Part shown: piece after piece, positions 34,788 through 43,348 of the stretch
How the letters are laid out: every line of letters starts with the position of its first letter
Numbering within the stretch: position 1 is the stretch's first letter
Source of the DNA: Anoxybacillus amylolyticus
GTDB taxonomy: Bacteria > Bacillota > Bacilli > Bacillales > Anoxybacillaceae
Reading direction: 5' to 3'
Assembly (NCBI RefSeq): GCF_001634285.1
Contig: NZ_CP015438.1
Coordinates: 1,252,001 to 1,316,000 of the forward strand
Length of the DNA stretch: 64,000 nt
The notes under the pieces: model-generated
What the model saw: the letters and a program-made list of their open reading frames with translations, nothing else
Database searches by the model: none
Told to the model about the DNA's origin: nothing
Program-made: the position numbers and the translations under genes

Positions 34788-35555
34788 ATGCAAGGAAAAG
34801 TAATTATCGTGACAGGCGGTTCAAGCGGCATGGGGAAATATATGGCGAAAAGGTTTGTCGCTGATGGTGCGTACGTCGTTATTACCGGAAGAAGAATGGA
34901 AGCGTTAGAAGAAACGAAGAAAGAAATTGAAACGCCGACGGGCGGAAAAGTGCTGCCGATTGCTATGGATGTGCGCGATCCAGAACTTGTGGCCGAAATG
35001 GTGAAACGAACGGATGCGGAATTCGGCAAAATTGACGCATTAATTAACAACGCAGCGGGCAACTTTATTTGCCCAGCGGAAAAGCTGTCCATTAACGGTT
35101 GGAATAGCGTCATTAACATCGTCTTAAACGGGACGTTTTATTGTAGTCGTGAAGTCGGTAACTATTGGATTCAAAGCGGGAAAAAAGGCTCCATTATTAA
35201 CATGGTCGCTACATATGCATGGAACGCGGGAGCTGGCGTCATTCATTCCGCTTGCGCGAAAGCAGGGGTGTTAGCGATGACAAGGACGCTAGCCGTCGAA
35301 TGGGGTAAAAAGTATGGCTTTCGTGTGAATGCTATCGCCCCAGGTCCGATTGAGCGGACTGGTGGAGCAGAAAAGCTTTGGGAATCCGAAGAAGCAGCAA
35401 GACGGACGCTTGCTAGCGTTCCACTCGGGCGACTTGGAAAACCGGAAGAAATCGCTGCACTCGCTGCCTTTTTACTTTCCGATGACGCAGCCTATATTAA
35501 CGGAGAGTGCATCACGATGGACGGAGGACAGTGGCTGAATCAACATCCTTTTTAA
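34788..35555 (+). CDS. fadH: 2,4-dienoyl-CoA reductase FadH (SDR family)
   Basis: A 255-residue SDR: VTGGSSGMG near the N-terminus, NNAAGNFICPAEKL, and the reductase-type active region VATYAWNAGAGVIHSACAKAG followed by RTLAVEWG. It matches B. subtilis YkuF (FadH), which reduces dienoyl-CoA during beta-oxidation of unsaturated fatty acids. GGGGGAGG precedes ATG 34788. In B. subtilis fadG (ykuG) follows; here it is missing and a repeat element and a terminator come next. Confidence 0.88.
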   Translation: MQGKVIIVTGGSSGMGKYMAKRFVADGAYVVITGRRMEALEETKKEIETPTGGKVLPIAMDVRDPELVAEMVKRTDAEFGKIDALINNAAGNFICPAEKLSINGWNSVINIVLNGTFYCSREVGNYWIQSGKKGSIINMVATYAWNAGAGVIHSACAKAGVLAMTRTLAVEWGKKYGFRVNAIAPGPIERTGGAEKLWESEEAARRTLASVPLGRLGKPEEIAALAAFLLSDDAAYINGECITMDGGQWLNQHPF

Positions 35556-35600
35556 CAAAAAAAAAAAAGCGAAGGCGACTGTTTGTTCATTCTTTGTAAG

Positions 35601-35750
35601 AAAAGCGCAAAGCGCCCGCCTATCGGCGAAGGGTGCACAAGCCCTACAGAGGAGGATCAGCCCAAGCAAAGTTTGGGCTTGCGTGGGATATGTCAAAGAA
35701 GCGAACTCAGTGTGTCGCGACCGAAAGAAGGGGCGGAGCGCATCACACCT
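35601..35750 (+). repeat. Dispersed intergenic repeat, copy A
   Basis: The blocks GCCTATCGG, CACAAGCCC, GAGGAGG, CGAAAGAAGGG and GAGCGCATCACACC recur in the same order, on the opposite strand, at 41031-41150. This copy carries about 60 extra bases in the middle, including the hairpin GCCCAA...TTGGGC. It resembles a widespread repeat that I have seen in Bacillaceae genomes, usually ending in GGAGCTAGACA. No gene lies between 35556 and 35880. Confidence 0.7.
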
Positions 35751-35776
35751 GAAGTTTTATACTTTTTTACCTTAAA

Positions 35777-35814
35777 AAACGCGCGGGATCAGTGATACGA
35801 CACCGCGCGTTTTA
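35777..35814 (+). terminator. Terminator between the repeat and ykuI
   Basis: ACGCGCGG / CCGCGCGT with an 16-base loop, A-tract before and TTTTAT after. It would end fadH transcripts after passing the repeat. Confidence 0.8.
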
Positions 35815-35839
35815 TTTATAAACGGAGAGCATCCTATGG

Positions 35840-35845
35840 TATAAT
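35840..35845 (+). promoter_or_regulatory. -10 box of ykuI
   Basis: TATAAT 41 bp before the GTG start of ykuI; no strong -35. It places the transcript start near 35852. Confidence 0.5.
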
Positions 35846-35880
35846 ATGCGAAATGACGAGTGCAAAAAGAGGTGGATAAC

Positions 35881-37098
35881 GTGGATGCGTTAGATATTAT
35901 AGCCAATTTGCAATATGTCGTTCCATATTACCAAGCGATTTTTAGTGCGGACGAACATCGGGTAATTGGATACGAAGTATTGGGGAGATACAAGACAGAA
36001 GACCAAGTAAATAGCCTAGGGCCGTTTTTTCATGACGAAACGATTCCGGAAGAGTTTCGGCTGGAAGTAGATGAAACGGTAACGAAAAAAGCGCTCGATC
36101 ATTTTCTTGCGAATGGGGATGAAAAGCTACTCATTTTCCTTAATCGCGACGCTAATTTATTAATGCTCGATCGTGCGGAATCTTTTTTAACACTTTTATT
36201 TCAGTATGAGGAAAAAGGGCTGGCGCTTGATCGAATCGTATTAGAAATTAATGAAAAACATTTCAGGGGAAATTTAGACCAATTAAGCCATCTATTAACG
36301 TATATCCGTACATACGGCATTCGCGTGGCGCTAGATAATATCGGCGAACATAGCAGCAACCTCGAGCGAATTAGCTTGCTGGCGCCAGATATTTTAAAAA
36401 TGGATTTGCGCGAATTGCGGAAAACGTCAGCAAGCTATTCGTACCAAGATGTCCTTTATTCCATTTCGCTGTTGGCACGAAAAATCGGCGCCACGCTGTT
36501 GTACGAAGACATTGAAGCGTCTTTTCAGTTGCAATACGCATGGCGAAACGGTGGGCGTTATTACCAAGGATATTATTTAGCAGAGCCCAAGCCGGAATTA
36601 TTGCCTGCCGAGTTTTTAAAAGAACGATTGCGCGATGAATGCCATCAGTTCATTCAGCAAGAAAAGAAAAAGCTACAAACGTTATACAACATTTCCGAGC
36701 AATTTCAGCAACGCCTCACCGCTCTATTGGCAAAACATAAAAAAGCAATTGATTTTAATGAGTTAATTGCGACGATTGCTAACGAATTGGGCGACGTTTG
36801 TTTTCGTGTATACGTGTGCGATGAAGACGGTTTTCAGCGGTCAGCAAATATCTTTAAACGAAATAATATGTGGGAAATACAACCAGAATATTACATGAAA
36901 AATTGGAGTTGGCGTCCTTATTTTTTAGAAAATATTATTCGTATGCGTTCGCGGAAGCGGGGCATTCTCTCTGATTTATATGCCGATATTGAAACAGGGG
37001 AAACGATTCGCACGTATTCATACCCGATGGACGAACGTCATTATTTGTTTATCGACTTATCCTACAGCTATTTGTTTGAACAAGACGCTCATTATTAA
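35881..37098 (+). CDS. ykuI: YkuI, degenerate EAL-domain cyclic-di-GMP-binding protein
   Basis: A 405-residue protein with an N-terminal EAL domain and a C-terminal PAS-like YkuI_C domain. The EAL signature is changed to EVLGR, and the DDFG metal motif reads DNIGEH; other residues (LEINEKH, LLYEDIEA) are partly kept. B. subtilis YkuI binds cyclic di-GMP without cutting it, and this copy has the same features, so it is probably a receptor. AGAGGTGG at 35868-35875 precedes GTG 35881; the frame opens slightly earlier. It closely follows the B. subtilis sequence as I recall it. Confidence 0.9.
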   Translation: MDALDIIANLQYVVPYYQAIFSADEHRVIGYEVLGRYKTEDQVNSLGPFFHDETIPEEFRLEVDETVTKKALDHFLANGDEKLLIFLNRDANLLMLDRAESFLTLLFQYEEKGLALDRIVLEINEKHFRGNLDQLSHLLTYIRTYGIRVALDNIGEHSSNLERISLLAPDILKMDLRELRKTSASYSYQDVLYSISLLARKIGATLLYEDIEASFQLQYAWRNGGRYYQGYYLAEPKPELLPAEFLKERLRDECHQFIQQEKKKLQTLYNISEQFQQRLTALLAKHKKAIDFNELIATIANELGDVCFRVYVCDEDGFQRSANIFKRNNMWEIQPEYYMKNWSWRPYFLENIIRMRSRKRGILSDLYADIETGETIRTYSYPMDERHYLFIDLSYSYLFEQDAHY

Positions 37099-37147
37099 TG
37101 CATAAAAAGAAGTCGGCGTGGGAAAGTAAGGATGAGGTGAAGAGATA

Positions 37148-37384
37148 ATGGCGCAACTTTCATTCATTTTATCGATTCTTATTTTGCTAATTGCAGTCAT
37201 CGGGTTTATTTATACGGTCATGCTCGGCAGGCGTCAAAAGTTTCAAGGGGAGTACGATGCTCCAGTCAACGAAAAAATTCAGGAACATCCATATGTTCGT
37301 AACCCTATTCTTTTAGCCTATTTGCTGGCAGGATTGTTAGCGGTCGGATCGATTATTTATTTAGCGATCAATACGCAATGGTAA
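37148..37384 (+). CDS. Small two-helix membrane protein
   Basis: A 78-residue protein with an N-terminal helix (SFILSILILLIAVIGFIYTVML), a polar loop and a C-terminal helix (ILLAYLLAGLLAVGSIIYLAI). No family recognised. GAGGTGAAG precedes ATG 37148. It lies 49 bp after ykuI and may be cotranscribed with it; I recall no counterpart at this place in B. subtilis. Confidence 0.7.
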   Translation: MAQLSFILSILILLIAVIGFIYTVMLGRRQKFQGEYDAPVNEKIQEHPYVRNPILLAYLLAGLLAVGSIIYLAINTQW

Positions 37385-37391
37385 CGCGTGA

Positions 37392-37422
37392 CGGGCAGTC
37401 CTATGAAAGGGCTGCTCTTTTT
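37392..37422 (+). terminator. Terminator ahead of ykuJ
   Basis: GGGCAGTCC pairs imperfectly with GGGCTGCTC, followed by TTTTTG. A TATAAT at 37424-37429 right behind it is the likely -10 for ykuJ. Confidence 0.6.
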
Positions 37423-37482
37423 GCTATAATATGGTCGAGGGGCAATAAACCGTTCGTTTTCGGAAAGAAAGGGGAAAAATCG

Positions 37483-37731
37483 ATGTCTCAATTATTAGGA
37501 ATTATTCAACGTTTAATGCAGCTTCGTGAACAAGAGCCAAATGGAAGTGAAGCACCTCAACGCAATTTTGAAGTAAATGGTGAAAAAAAATGCAGTGTGA
37601 CGTATTTAGGGAAAACAGATACATACATGCTCGAAGTGTATGAGAAAGGGAACAAACCAAAAACGTATCAATTCGATAACATCGATATGATTGCAATTGA
37701 AATTTTCGAATTGCTTGACGAAAAAAAGTGA
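37483..37731 (+). CDS. ykuJ: YkuJ family protein (DUF1797)
   Basis: An 82-residue small protein. LLGIIQRLMQLREQ, FEVNGEKKCSVTYL and YQFDNIDMIAIEIFELL are the family landmarks and match B. subtilis YkuJ. Function unknown. AAAGGGG precedes ATG 37483. The next small gene starts 4 bp after its stop. Confidence 0.88.
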   Translation: MSQLLGIIQRLMQLREQEPNGSEAPQRNFEVNGEKKCSVTYLGKTDTYMLEVYEKGNKPKTYQFDNIDMIAIEIFELLDEKK

Positions 37732-37735
37732 GGCG

Positions 37736-37888
37736 ATGAGATGCAAAAAAACGATCGTTATTTGCCCCGCTTGCAAAAAGCGAGCCTATTTAGAGGAAGT
37801 GTTGACAGCACAGTCAAACCAAAACGTGATTCAGACATGTCCTTTGTGCTATTTTATGTTGCGCAACATTTATACGGGCAAAGGATAA
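37736..37888 (+). CDS. 50-residue zinc-ribbon protein
   Basis: A very small protein beginning MRCKKTIVICPACKKRAYLE and ending TCPLCYFMLRNIYTGKG. The two CxxC pairs (CPAC and CPLC) form a likely zinc ribbon. GTGAGG overlaps the ykuJ stop, so it is coupled to ykuJ. I do not recognise an orthologue; the B. subtilis neighbour here is ykuK, which is missing. A terminator follows immediately. Confidence 0.65.
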   Translation: MRCKKTIVICPACKKRAYLEEVLTAQSNQNVIQTCPLCYFMLRNIYTGKG

Positions 37889-37889
37889 A

Positions 37890-37917
37890 AAGTCTTCCGC
37901 TGGCGAAGGCTTTTTTT
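37890..37917 (+). terminator. Terminator of the ykuJ unit
   Basis: AAGTCTTC / GAAGGCTT (one G-T pair) with a CGCTGGC loop followed by seven T. Confidence 0.8.
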
Positions 37918-37976
37918 CTTGGACTTTTTTTTCATTTTTGTGAATATACCATTAATGGACGGAAGGAGGAATAGCG

Positions 37977-38174
37977 ATGAAAAAATGGATGGAGCAATTG
38001 TCGCCAGACGAGCAAAACTTACTATTGGAGGTGTTGTTTAATCAACGATACGCGCTAGAAATCATTAGCTCTGAACTTGCTGATATGGAAAGCGGACAGA
38101 AGCAAGTGGATGAAGCACGGTATCGTCATTTAGTAAAGCTGTATGAGCGGATTTACAACGAACTATCGCTATAA
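37977..38174 (+). CDS. abbA: AbbA, antirepressor of AbrB
   Basis: A 65-residue protein, the same length as B. subtilis AbbA (YkzF). LSPDEQNLLLEVLFNQRYALEIISSELADMESG is the family core. AbbA mimics DNA and binds AbrB (and Abh), relieving repression of biofilm and stationary-phase genes; in B. subtilis it is made under Spo0A control. GGAAGGAGG precedes ATG 37977. Flanked by terminators on both sides, so a single-gene unit. Confidence 0.85.
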   Translation: MKKWMEQLSPDEQNLLLEVLFNQRYALEIISSELADMESGQKQVDEARYRHLVKLYERIYNELSL

Positions 38175-38194
38175 TGCGGTAGTTATTTTTTTTT
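38161..38194 (+). terminator. Terminator overlapping the abbA stop codon
   Basis: AACTATCGC / GCGGTAGTT around TATAAT, followed by ATTTTTTTTT. The stop codon lies in the loop. Confidence 0.8.
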
Positions 38195-38255
38195 GCTCTA
38201 GTGTTGGGTGTGGTAAACTAAAAGGGAAAGTTTAATAGAAAGGCGGAAATGAAGC

Positions 38256-38705
38256 ATGATTAGTTTCGATAGTAAAGAATTTCTTCAGCAAACGGTGGCG
38301 CAATTTTTAATTCCTTCAGACAAAGTAGCGCATGTCCAAGTTGGCAACTTTTTAGATCACGCGTTGCTTGTACTTACAAAGACAGGATATTCCGCCATTC
38401 CCGTGCTAGATACATCGTATAAATTGCACGGCTTAATTAGCATGACCGCCATTATGGATGCGATTTTAGGGCTGGAACGAATTGAATTTGAACGGCTGGA
38501 AACGATGAAAGTGGAGCAAGTGATGAACAAAGACATTCCTAGATTAATGATAAATGACCACGCGATGAAAGGGATTGAATTAGTGGTCAACCATCCGTTT
38601 GTTTGTGTGGAAAACGAAGATGGCTATTTTGAAGGGATCTTTACAAGACGGGAAGTATTAAAGCGATTAAATCGGCAGCTGCGCCGACTAAATGCAAAAG
38701 GGTGA
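38256..38705 (+). CDS. darB: DarB (YkuL/CbpB), CBS-domain cyclic-di-AMP receptor
   Basis: A 149-residue protein built of two CBS motifs (GYSAIPVLDTSYKLHGLISM and HPFVCVENEDGYFEGIFTRREVL). B. subtilis YkuL is DarB: when free of cyclic di-AMP it stimulates Rel and pyruvate carboxylase, linking potassium state to the stringent response. Start ATG 38256 with AAAGGCGG upstream. Position after abbA matches B. subtilis. Confidence 0.88.
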   Translation: MISFDSKEFLQQTVAQFLIPSDKVAHVQVGNFLDHALLVLTKTGYSAIPVLDTSYKLHGLISMTAIMDAILGLERIEFERLETMKVEQVMNKDIPRLMINDHAMKGIELVVNHPFVCVENEDGYFEGIFTRREVLKRLNRQLRRLNAKG

Positions 38706-38778
38706 ATTTCTGCTTGTCAGCAGGAGCTTTGTTTTGTTAAAGTAAAAAAATAAGAGCATAAAAGAGGAGGACACGATG

Positions 38779-39489
38779 ATGAAAATGATGGATGCTAACG
38801 AAATTATTGCGTTTATTCAAAATAGCAAAAAAGCAACTCCAGTAAAAGTATACATAAAAGGAGAGCTTGACGGCATTGATTTTGGTGCTAATGCGAAAAC
38901 GTTTCTTGCAGGAAATACAGGCGTCGTCTTTGGCGAATGGCAGGAAATTAAAGAAGTGTTAGAAGCAAACAAAGACCGGATTGAAGATTATGTCGTAGAA
39001 AACGACCGTCGCAATTCGGCGATTCCGCTTCTTGACTTAAAAGGAATTAAAGCGCGCATTGAGCCGGGAGCGATTATTCGCGACCAAGTCGAAATCGGCG
39101 ACAACGCTGTCATTATGATGGGAGCGGTAATTAATATTGGAGCTGTCGTCGGAGAAGGAACGATGATTGACATGAATGCTGTGCTTGGAGGGCGCGCAAC
39201 TGTAGGGAAAAACTGCCACGTTGGAGCAGGTGCGGTATTAGCAGGGGTCATTGAGCCGCCTTCTGCTAAACCAGTCATTGTTGAAGACGATGTTGTCATT
39301 GGTGCCAACGCCGTCATTTTAGAAGGAGTAACTGTCGGAAAAGGAGCAGTCGTTGCGGCAGGTGCTGTTGTTATCGAAGATGTGCCTCCTTATACGGTCG
39401 TGGCTGGAGTACCAGCGCGCGTCATTAAGCAAATTGATGAGAAAACAAAAGTAAAAACAGAAATTAAGCAAGAACTTCGCCAATTATAA
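38779..39489 (+). CDS. dapH: Tetrahydrodipicolinate N-acetyltransferase DapH
   Basis: A 236-residue left-handed beta-helix acyltransferase with an N-terminal helical domain ([18 protein letters not shown]) and many hexapeptide repeats ([20 protein letters not shown] and onward). It acetylates tetrahydrodipicolinate with acetyl-CoA in lysine and cell-wall DAP synthesis. GAGGAGG stands 7 nt before ATG 38779, giving the same start and length as B. subtilis. A terminator-like hairpin separates it from dapL. Confidence 0.93.
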   Translation: MKMMDANEIIAFIQNSKKATPVKVYIKGELDGIDFGANAKTFLAGNTGVVFGEWQEIKEVLEANKDRIEDYVVENDRRNSAIPLLDLKGIKARIEPGAIIRDQVEIGDNAVIMMGAVINIGAVVGEGTMIDMNAVLGGRATVGKNCHVGAGAVLAGVIEPPSAKPVIVEDDVVIGANAVILEGVTVGKGAVVAAGAVVIEDVPPYTVVAGVPARVIKQIDEKTKVKTEIKQELRQL

Positions 39490-39490
39490 A

Positions 39491-39514
39491 GCGTGGAAAA
39501 TTTCCACGCTTTTT
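39491..39514 (+). terminator. Intraoperonic terminator/attenuator between dapH and dapL
   Basis: GCGTGGA-AAATT-TCCACGC (extendable) followed by TTTTT, only 3 bp before the dapL ribosome binding site. A textbook intrinsic terminator in shape; it would reduce dapL relative to dapH. Confidence 0.75.
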
Positions 39515-39530
39515 GCAAAGGAGGGAAATG

Positions 39531-40652
39531 ATGAGCCAGTTTGTTGCGATTCGTCGAGAGTTGCATAAAATTCCAGAGCTAGGGTTTCAAGAAGTGAAAA
39601 CACAGCGTTACTTATTAGATTATCTTGCGACATTGCCGCAGGAGCGGTTAGAAATAAAGACGTGGCGAACGGGCATTTTCGTTAAAGTGCGTGGGATAAG
39701 TCCGACGAAAACAATCGGGTATCGCGCGGACATCGACGGATTGCCGATTCAAGAAGAAACAGGCGTCCCGTACCGTTCCGAGCATGAAGGGTATATGCAT
39801 GCATGTGGGCACGATTTTCATATGAGCATCGCGCTTGGGGTGTTGACACACTTTGCGCACCAACCGATTCGTGACGATTTATTGTTTATTTTTCAGCCCG
39901 CGGAAGAAGGGCCAGGCGGTGCGCTGCCGATGCTTGAAAGCGAAATAATGAAACAATGGTGGCCTGATATGATTGTTGCTTTGCATATTGCCCCGGAATA
40001 TCCAGTGGGTACAATTGCGGCGAAACAAGGACTTCTTTTTGCGAATACGTCGGAGTTGTTTATTGATTTAAAAGGAAAAGGCGGTCACGCTGCGTTTCCG
40101 CATTTAGCGAACGATATGGTTGTAGCAGCATGCTCGCTTGTGACACAGCTGCAGTCTGTCGTTGCGCGCAACGTCGATCCTTTAGATAGCGCTGTGATTA
40201 CGATCGGCAAAATTACGAGCGGGACGGTACAAAACGTCATCGCCGAACGCGCCCGTTTAGAAGGAACGATTCGCACGTTATCGGTAGAATCGATGCAAAA
40301 AGTGAAAGCGCGGATTGAAGCGATTGTGCATGGAGTCGAAATCGCTTACTGGTGTGAAGCGACGATTGATTACGGCTCGATGTATCACCAAGTCGACAAC
40401 GATGAAGCGCTAACAACTGAATTTATGGAATTTGCCGAGCAACTGTCCAATACGAAGGTCGTTCGCTGTAAAGCAGCGATGACGGGAGAAGATTTTGGCT
40501 ATATGCTTGCGAAAATTCCTGGATTTATGTTTTGGCTTGGGGTCAATTCCCCATTCGGCTTACACCATGCGAAATTGATGCCAGATGAACGGGCGATTGA
40601 TTTTGCAATTTCATTATTAACTGCTTATTTTTCATGGAAAGGAAACAATTAG
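39531..40652 (+). CDS. dapL: N-acetyldiaminopimelate deacetylase DapL
   Basis: A 373-residue M20 metallopeptidase-type deacetylase: [34 protein letters not shown] and the lid domain with [10 protein letters not shown]. It removes acetate from N-acetyl-LL-DAP, the step after PatA. AAAGGAGG at 39517-39524 fits ATG 39531 (6 nt) better than ATG 39528. Same place as B. subtilis ykuR. Confidence 0.92.
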   Translation: MSQFVAIRRELHKIPELGFQEVKTQRYLLDYLATLPQERLEIKTWRTGIFVKVRGISPTKTIGYRADIDGLPIQEETGVPYRSEHEGYMHACGHDFHMSIALGVLTHFAHQPIRDDLLFIFQPAEEGPGGALPMLESEIMKQWWPDMIVALHIAPEYPVGTIAAKQGLLFANTSELFIDLKGKGGHAAFPHLANDMVVAACSLVTQLQSVVARNVDPLDSAVITIGKITSGTVQNVIAERARLEGTIRTLSVESMQKVKARIEAIVHGVEIAYWCEATIDYGSMYHQVDNDEALTTEFMEFAEQLSNTKVVRCKAAMTGEDFGYMLAKIPGFMFWLGVNSPFGLHHAKLMPDERAIDFAISLLTAYFSWKGNN

Positions 40653-40706
40653 AATTGCATACTTCCTTCTCCGTTTAGCCACATTATGTAACGGAGGAGG
40701 TGGATG

Positions 40707-40952
40707 ATGATGGCGAAAATCGGTGTCGAACCGTCATTAACGAACGTGCAAGTAGCATTAAAAGAAAGAGGATACGAAGTTGTTCCGCTTCGACAAGAAA
40801 GTGATGCCAAAGGGTGTGACTGTTGCGTCGTGACAGGTCAAGACGCAAACGTCATGGGCATTCAAACCGCGATCACTAGAGGTGCGGTCATCGATGCAAG
40901 CGGGTTAACAGCGGAAGAAATTTGCCAAAAAGTAGAAGCAACCGTTCGTTAA
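40707..40952 (+). CDS. ykuS: UPF0180 family protein YkuS
   Basis: An 81-residue protein with [23 protein letters not shown] and [16 protein letters not shown], typical of UPF0180. Function unknown. Three ATGs lie in a row (40704, 40707, 40710); the 6-nt distance from GGAGGAGG and the family length favour 40707. Ends in a strong terminator. Confidence 0.85.
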   Translation: MMAKIGVEPSLTNVQVALKERGYEVVPLRQESDAKGCDCCVVTGQDANVMGIQTAITRGAVIDASGLTAEEICQKVEATVR

Positions 40953-40970
40953 AAAAGAAGAGAGAAGAAG

Positions 40971-40996
40971 GGTCTAACAGAACGTTAGACCTTTTT
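40971..40996 (+). terminator. Terminator of the dap/ykuS genes
   Basis: GGTCTAAC-AGAAC-GTTAGACC followed by TTTTT, a perfect 8-bp stem. Confidence 0.9.
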
Positions 40997-41030
40997 CATA
41001 AGGTAAGAAAGCATAAAATTTTTCGATTGG

Positions 41031-41150
41031 GCAGAGAGCTGTCTAGCTCCAAGCGCCATCGGTGTGATGCGCTCTCCCTTCTTTCGGCGGCTAAGCCTCC
41101 TCGGTGGGGCTTGCCCGCTCTTTACCGATAGGCAGGGGCTTTGAGCTTTT
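41031..41150 (-). repeat. Dispersed intergenic repeat, copy B
   Basis: Read on the minus strand it has GCCTATCGG, GCAAGCCCC, GAGGAGG, CGAAAGAAGGG, GAGCGCATCACACC and then GGCGCTTGGAGCTAGACA, in the same order as copy A at 35601-35750. It lies between the convergent ykuS and rnjA genes. The hairpin GAGCTTT-TCTT-AAAGCTC at 41143-41160 follows. Nothing else is seen in the 230-bp gap. Confidence 0.7.
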
Positions 41151-41181
41151 CTTAAAGCTCTTCCCATTCGTCTCCTCTTTT

Positions 41182-42849
41182 CTATATTTCCATAATAATT
41201 GGCAAGATCATTGGTTTTCGTTTTGTTTTTTCGTATAGGAATGGAGCAAGGGTGTCGGTAATTTCGTTTTTAATTTCTGACCATTGGTTTGTTTTGCGTT
41301 CAAGCACTTTTTCGAGATGTTTAGTGATAAGCGCTTGTGCGTCGCTAATTAAATCGCTCGATTCGCGCATATACACGAATCCTCGCGAAATAATGTCTGG
41401 CCCAGCGGCGATTTTAAACTCTTTCATATTAATGCTGACAACGACGATGACGAGCCCTTCTTCCGAAAGAATGCGGCGGTCACGCAAGACGATATTTCCA
41501 ATATCCCCAATGCCGCTGCCGTCAATATACACAGAACCGGACGGAATTTTACCGACGACGCCTGCTTCTTCGTCACTTAAGCCAAGCACTTCTCCGTTGT
41601 CCATAATAAAGCAGTTTTCTTCAGGCACGCCGCAGTCCACGGCAAGTTTGGCGTGCATTTTTTGCATCCGATATTCCCCGTGAATGGGCATGAAATATTT
41701 CGGTTTCATGAGGCGAATCATTAGCTTCTGTTCTTCTTGCCCGCCGTGACCGGAAGTGTGGATATCGCTTAATGGTCCGTGAATGACTTCTGCACCAGCG
41801 CGATACAACATATTAATCGTACGGTTCACACTCACTGTATTTCCCGGAATTGGAGAAGACGAGAACACAACCGTATCGCCAGGGATAATTTGAATTTGGC
41901 GATGCGTCCCGTTAGCGATGCGCGATAGTGCCGCCATCGGCTCGCCTTGGCTTCCGGTACATAAAATCGTAATCCGGTTTGCTGGGAGACGGTTAATTTG
42001 CCCGGCGTCAATAAACGTATCTTTCGGGCATTTAATGTAGCCAAGTTGCTGCCCGATTTCAATCGCTGCCTCCATACTACGGCCGAATACAGCAATTTTG
42101 CGGTTATTTAACACTGCCGCTTCTGTCACTTGTTGTAGGCGGTGGATGTTAGAAGCAAACGTCGCGAAAATGATGCGACCTTGCACTTTTCGGAAAATAT
42201 CGTGAATGCTTTCGCCAACTCGGCGTTCCGACATTGTAAAGTGTGGGATTTCGCTATTTGTGCTGTCGGACAATAAACATAGCACGCCTTCTTTTCCTAT
42301 TTCTGCCATTTTCGTTAAATTCGCTGGTTCCCCCACAGGTGTAAAGTCAAATTTGAAGTCCCCTGTATGCACGATTTGCCCCGCTGGTGTTTTGACAACA
42401 ATGCCATAGCTATCTGGGATGCTGTGGGTTGTCCGGAAAAACGTCACGGCTGTTTTGGAAAAACGAATGATATCGTCTTCTTTAATTTCGATTAATTTCG
42501 TTTGGTTTAATAGTCCGTGCTCTTCTAATTTGTTGCGAATGAGTCCTAACGCAAGCTTTCCTCCATAAATCGGAACGTTTACTTGGCGAAGCAAATACGG
42601 AATGCCGCCAATGTGGTCTTCATGCCCGTGAGTAATAAATACTCCTTTTACTTTCTCGGCGTTTTTCACTAAATAGCTATAATCTGGAATGACGTAATCA
42701 ATTCCGAGTAATTCATCTTCTGGGAATTTAATCCCAGCGTCAATGACAATAATTTCATCTTGAAACTGTACGCCATATGTATTTTTCCCGATTTCGCCTA
42801 ATCCGCCGAGAGCAAATACGCCAACTTGGTTTTCTTTTAAAAATTTCAT
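41182..42849 (-). CDS. rnjA: Ribonuclease J1
   Basis: A 555-residue metallo-beta-lactamase/beta-CASP ribonuclease: [30 protein letters not shown] and [10 protein letters not shown] are the metal and catalytic motifs; C-terminal helices end in [13 protein letters not shown]. RNase J1 has 5'-3' exonuclease and endonuclease activity and drives mRNA turnover and 16S maturation. It starts 3 bp after rpoY, as in other Bacillaceae. Confidence 0.95.
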   Translation of the reverse strand: MKFLKENQVGVFALGGLGEIGKNTYGVQFQDEIIVIDAGIKFPEDELLGIDYVIPDYSYLVKNAEKVKGVFITHGHEDHIGGIPYLLRQVNVPIYGGKLALGLIRNKLEEHGLLNQTKLIEIKEDDIIRFSKTAVTFFRTTHSIPDSYGIVVKTPAGQIVHTGDFKFDFTPVGEPANLTKMAEIGKEGVLCLLSDSTNSEIPHFTMSERRVGESIHDIFRKVQGRIIFATFASNIHRLQQVTEAAVLNNRKIAVFGRSMEAAIEIGQQLGYIKCPKDTFIDAGQINRLPANRITILCTGSQGEPMAALSRIANGTHRQIQIIPGDTVVFSSSPIPGNTVSVNRTINMLYRAGAEVIHGPLSDIHTSGHGGQEEQKLMIRLMKPKYFMPIHGEYRMQKMHAKLAVDCGVPEENCFIMDNGEVLGLSDEEAGVVGKIPSGSVYIDGSGIGDIGNIVLRDRRILSEEGLVIVVVSINMKEFKIAAGPDIISRGFVYMRESSDLISDAQALITKHLEKVLERKTNQWSEIKNEITDTLAPFLYEKTKRKPMILPIIMEI

Positions 42850-42852
42850 CGT

Positions 42853-43062
42853 CTAAATCTCCAATACCGAAAAATTTGGGCTTTGTTTTTCATATTCTAA
42901 ATGAGCACCTTCAAGCGGGTGAATGTACTCGATGTTGAGATTCCGTTCTTTTAGCTTTTGGCGTACATCGCGCTCTGACTGTGCTTCAATATACAACGTT
43001 TTCGTTTTTTCTCTCACAGGCACTTCGTTCGGATTCTCTTGGTAAAACACTTTAAAAATCAT
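42853..43062 (-). CDS. rpoY: RNA polymerase epsilon subunit RpoY
   Basis: A 69-residue protein beginning [18 protein letters not shown], the DUF1447/RpoY family. It is a small non-essential subunit of Firmicute RNA polymerase, thought to protect against phage inhibitors. Coupled to rnjA (stop and start 3 bp apart). ATG 43062 follows GGAGAG. Confidence 0.93.
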   Translation of the reverse strand: MIFKVFYQENPNEVPVREKTKTLYIEAQSERDVRQKLKERNLNIEYIHPLEGAHLEYEKQSPNFSVLEI

Positions 43063-43210
43063 TACAAAATCTCTCCTTACTGACCGATAATTTCCTTAAC
43101 CTTTTTATTATATATAAAACAAAGATGTTTTTCATGTTTTTCTTTCTTTTTTCCGTTACGAATATCTGTCTTACCATCTTTGACGAAACGGGGAAGTTTC
43201 ATTCAAGCAA

Positions 43211-43248
43211 CGTTTTAAAAGAAAGCCCTTCTTCGGACAGAAGGGCTT
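43211..43248 (-). terminator. Terminator of the 23-residue peptide gene
   Basis: AAGCCCTTCT-TCGGAC-AGAAGGGCTT is a perfect 10-bp stem. On the minus strand it is followed by TTCTTTT, and it lies 6 bp after the peptide's stop codon. Confidence 0.8.
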
Positions 43249-43254
43249 ATGACA

Positions 43255-43326
43255 CTAGGCGATTGATTTTTTTCGGAGCAAATCTTTCCATTGTTGGAGC
43301 AACTTTTTCTTGAGTTTTTTCAACAT
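43255..43326 (-). CDS. 23-residue cationic amphipathic peptide
   Basis: Minus-strand ATG at 43326, TAG at 43255-43257. The product begins MLKKLKKKLLQQWKD and continues with LLRKKSIA. Net charge is about +8; Leu/Trp at 2, 5, 9, 13, 16 and 17 fall on one face of a helix. AGGGAGTGA stands 6 nt before the start; a promoter (43349-43376) and a 10-bp-stem terminator frame it. Such peptides include leaderless bacteriocins, type I toxins, delta-lysin-like lytic peptides and RNA-polymerase- or ribosome-associated basic peptides. I do not recognise the family. It would lie between rpoY and ykrA; being so short, it is a prediction. Confidence 0.6.
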   Translation of the reverse strand: MLKKLKKKLLQQWKDLLRKKSIA

Positions 43327-43348
43327 CTCACATCACTCCCTATTTCTT

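Noticed and set aside
34788-35555. Annotation of this SDR as a generic 3-oxoacyl-ACP reductase (FabG)
   Set aside because: The usual YxxxK is absent and the active region follows the dienoyl-CoA reductase pattern; the FadR box supports FadH.
35881-37098. YkuI as an active cyclic-di-GMP phosphodiesterase
   Set aside because: The EAL and DDFG motifs are altered, and the B. subtilis protein is known as a binder.
38706-38778. Lysine riboswitch before dapH
   Set aside because: The gap is only 73 bp and holds no long structured leader; a lysine riboswitch needs about 170 nt.
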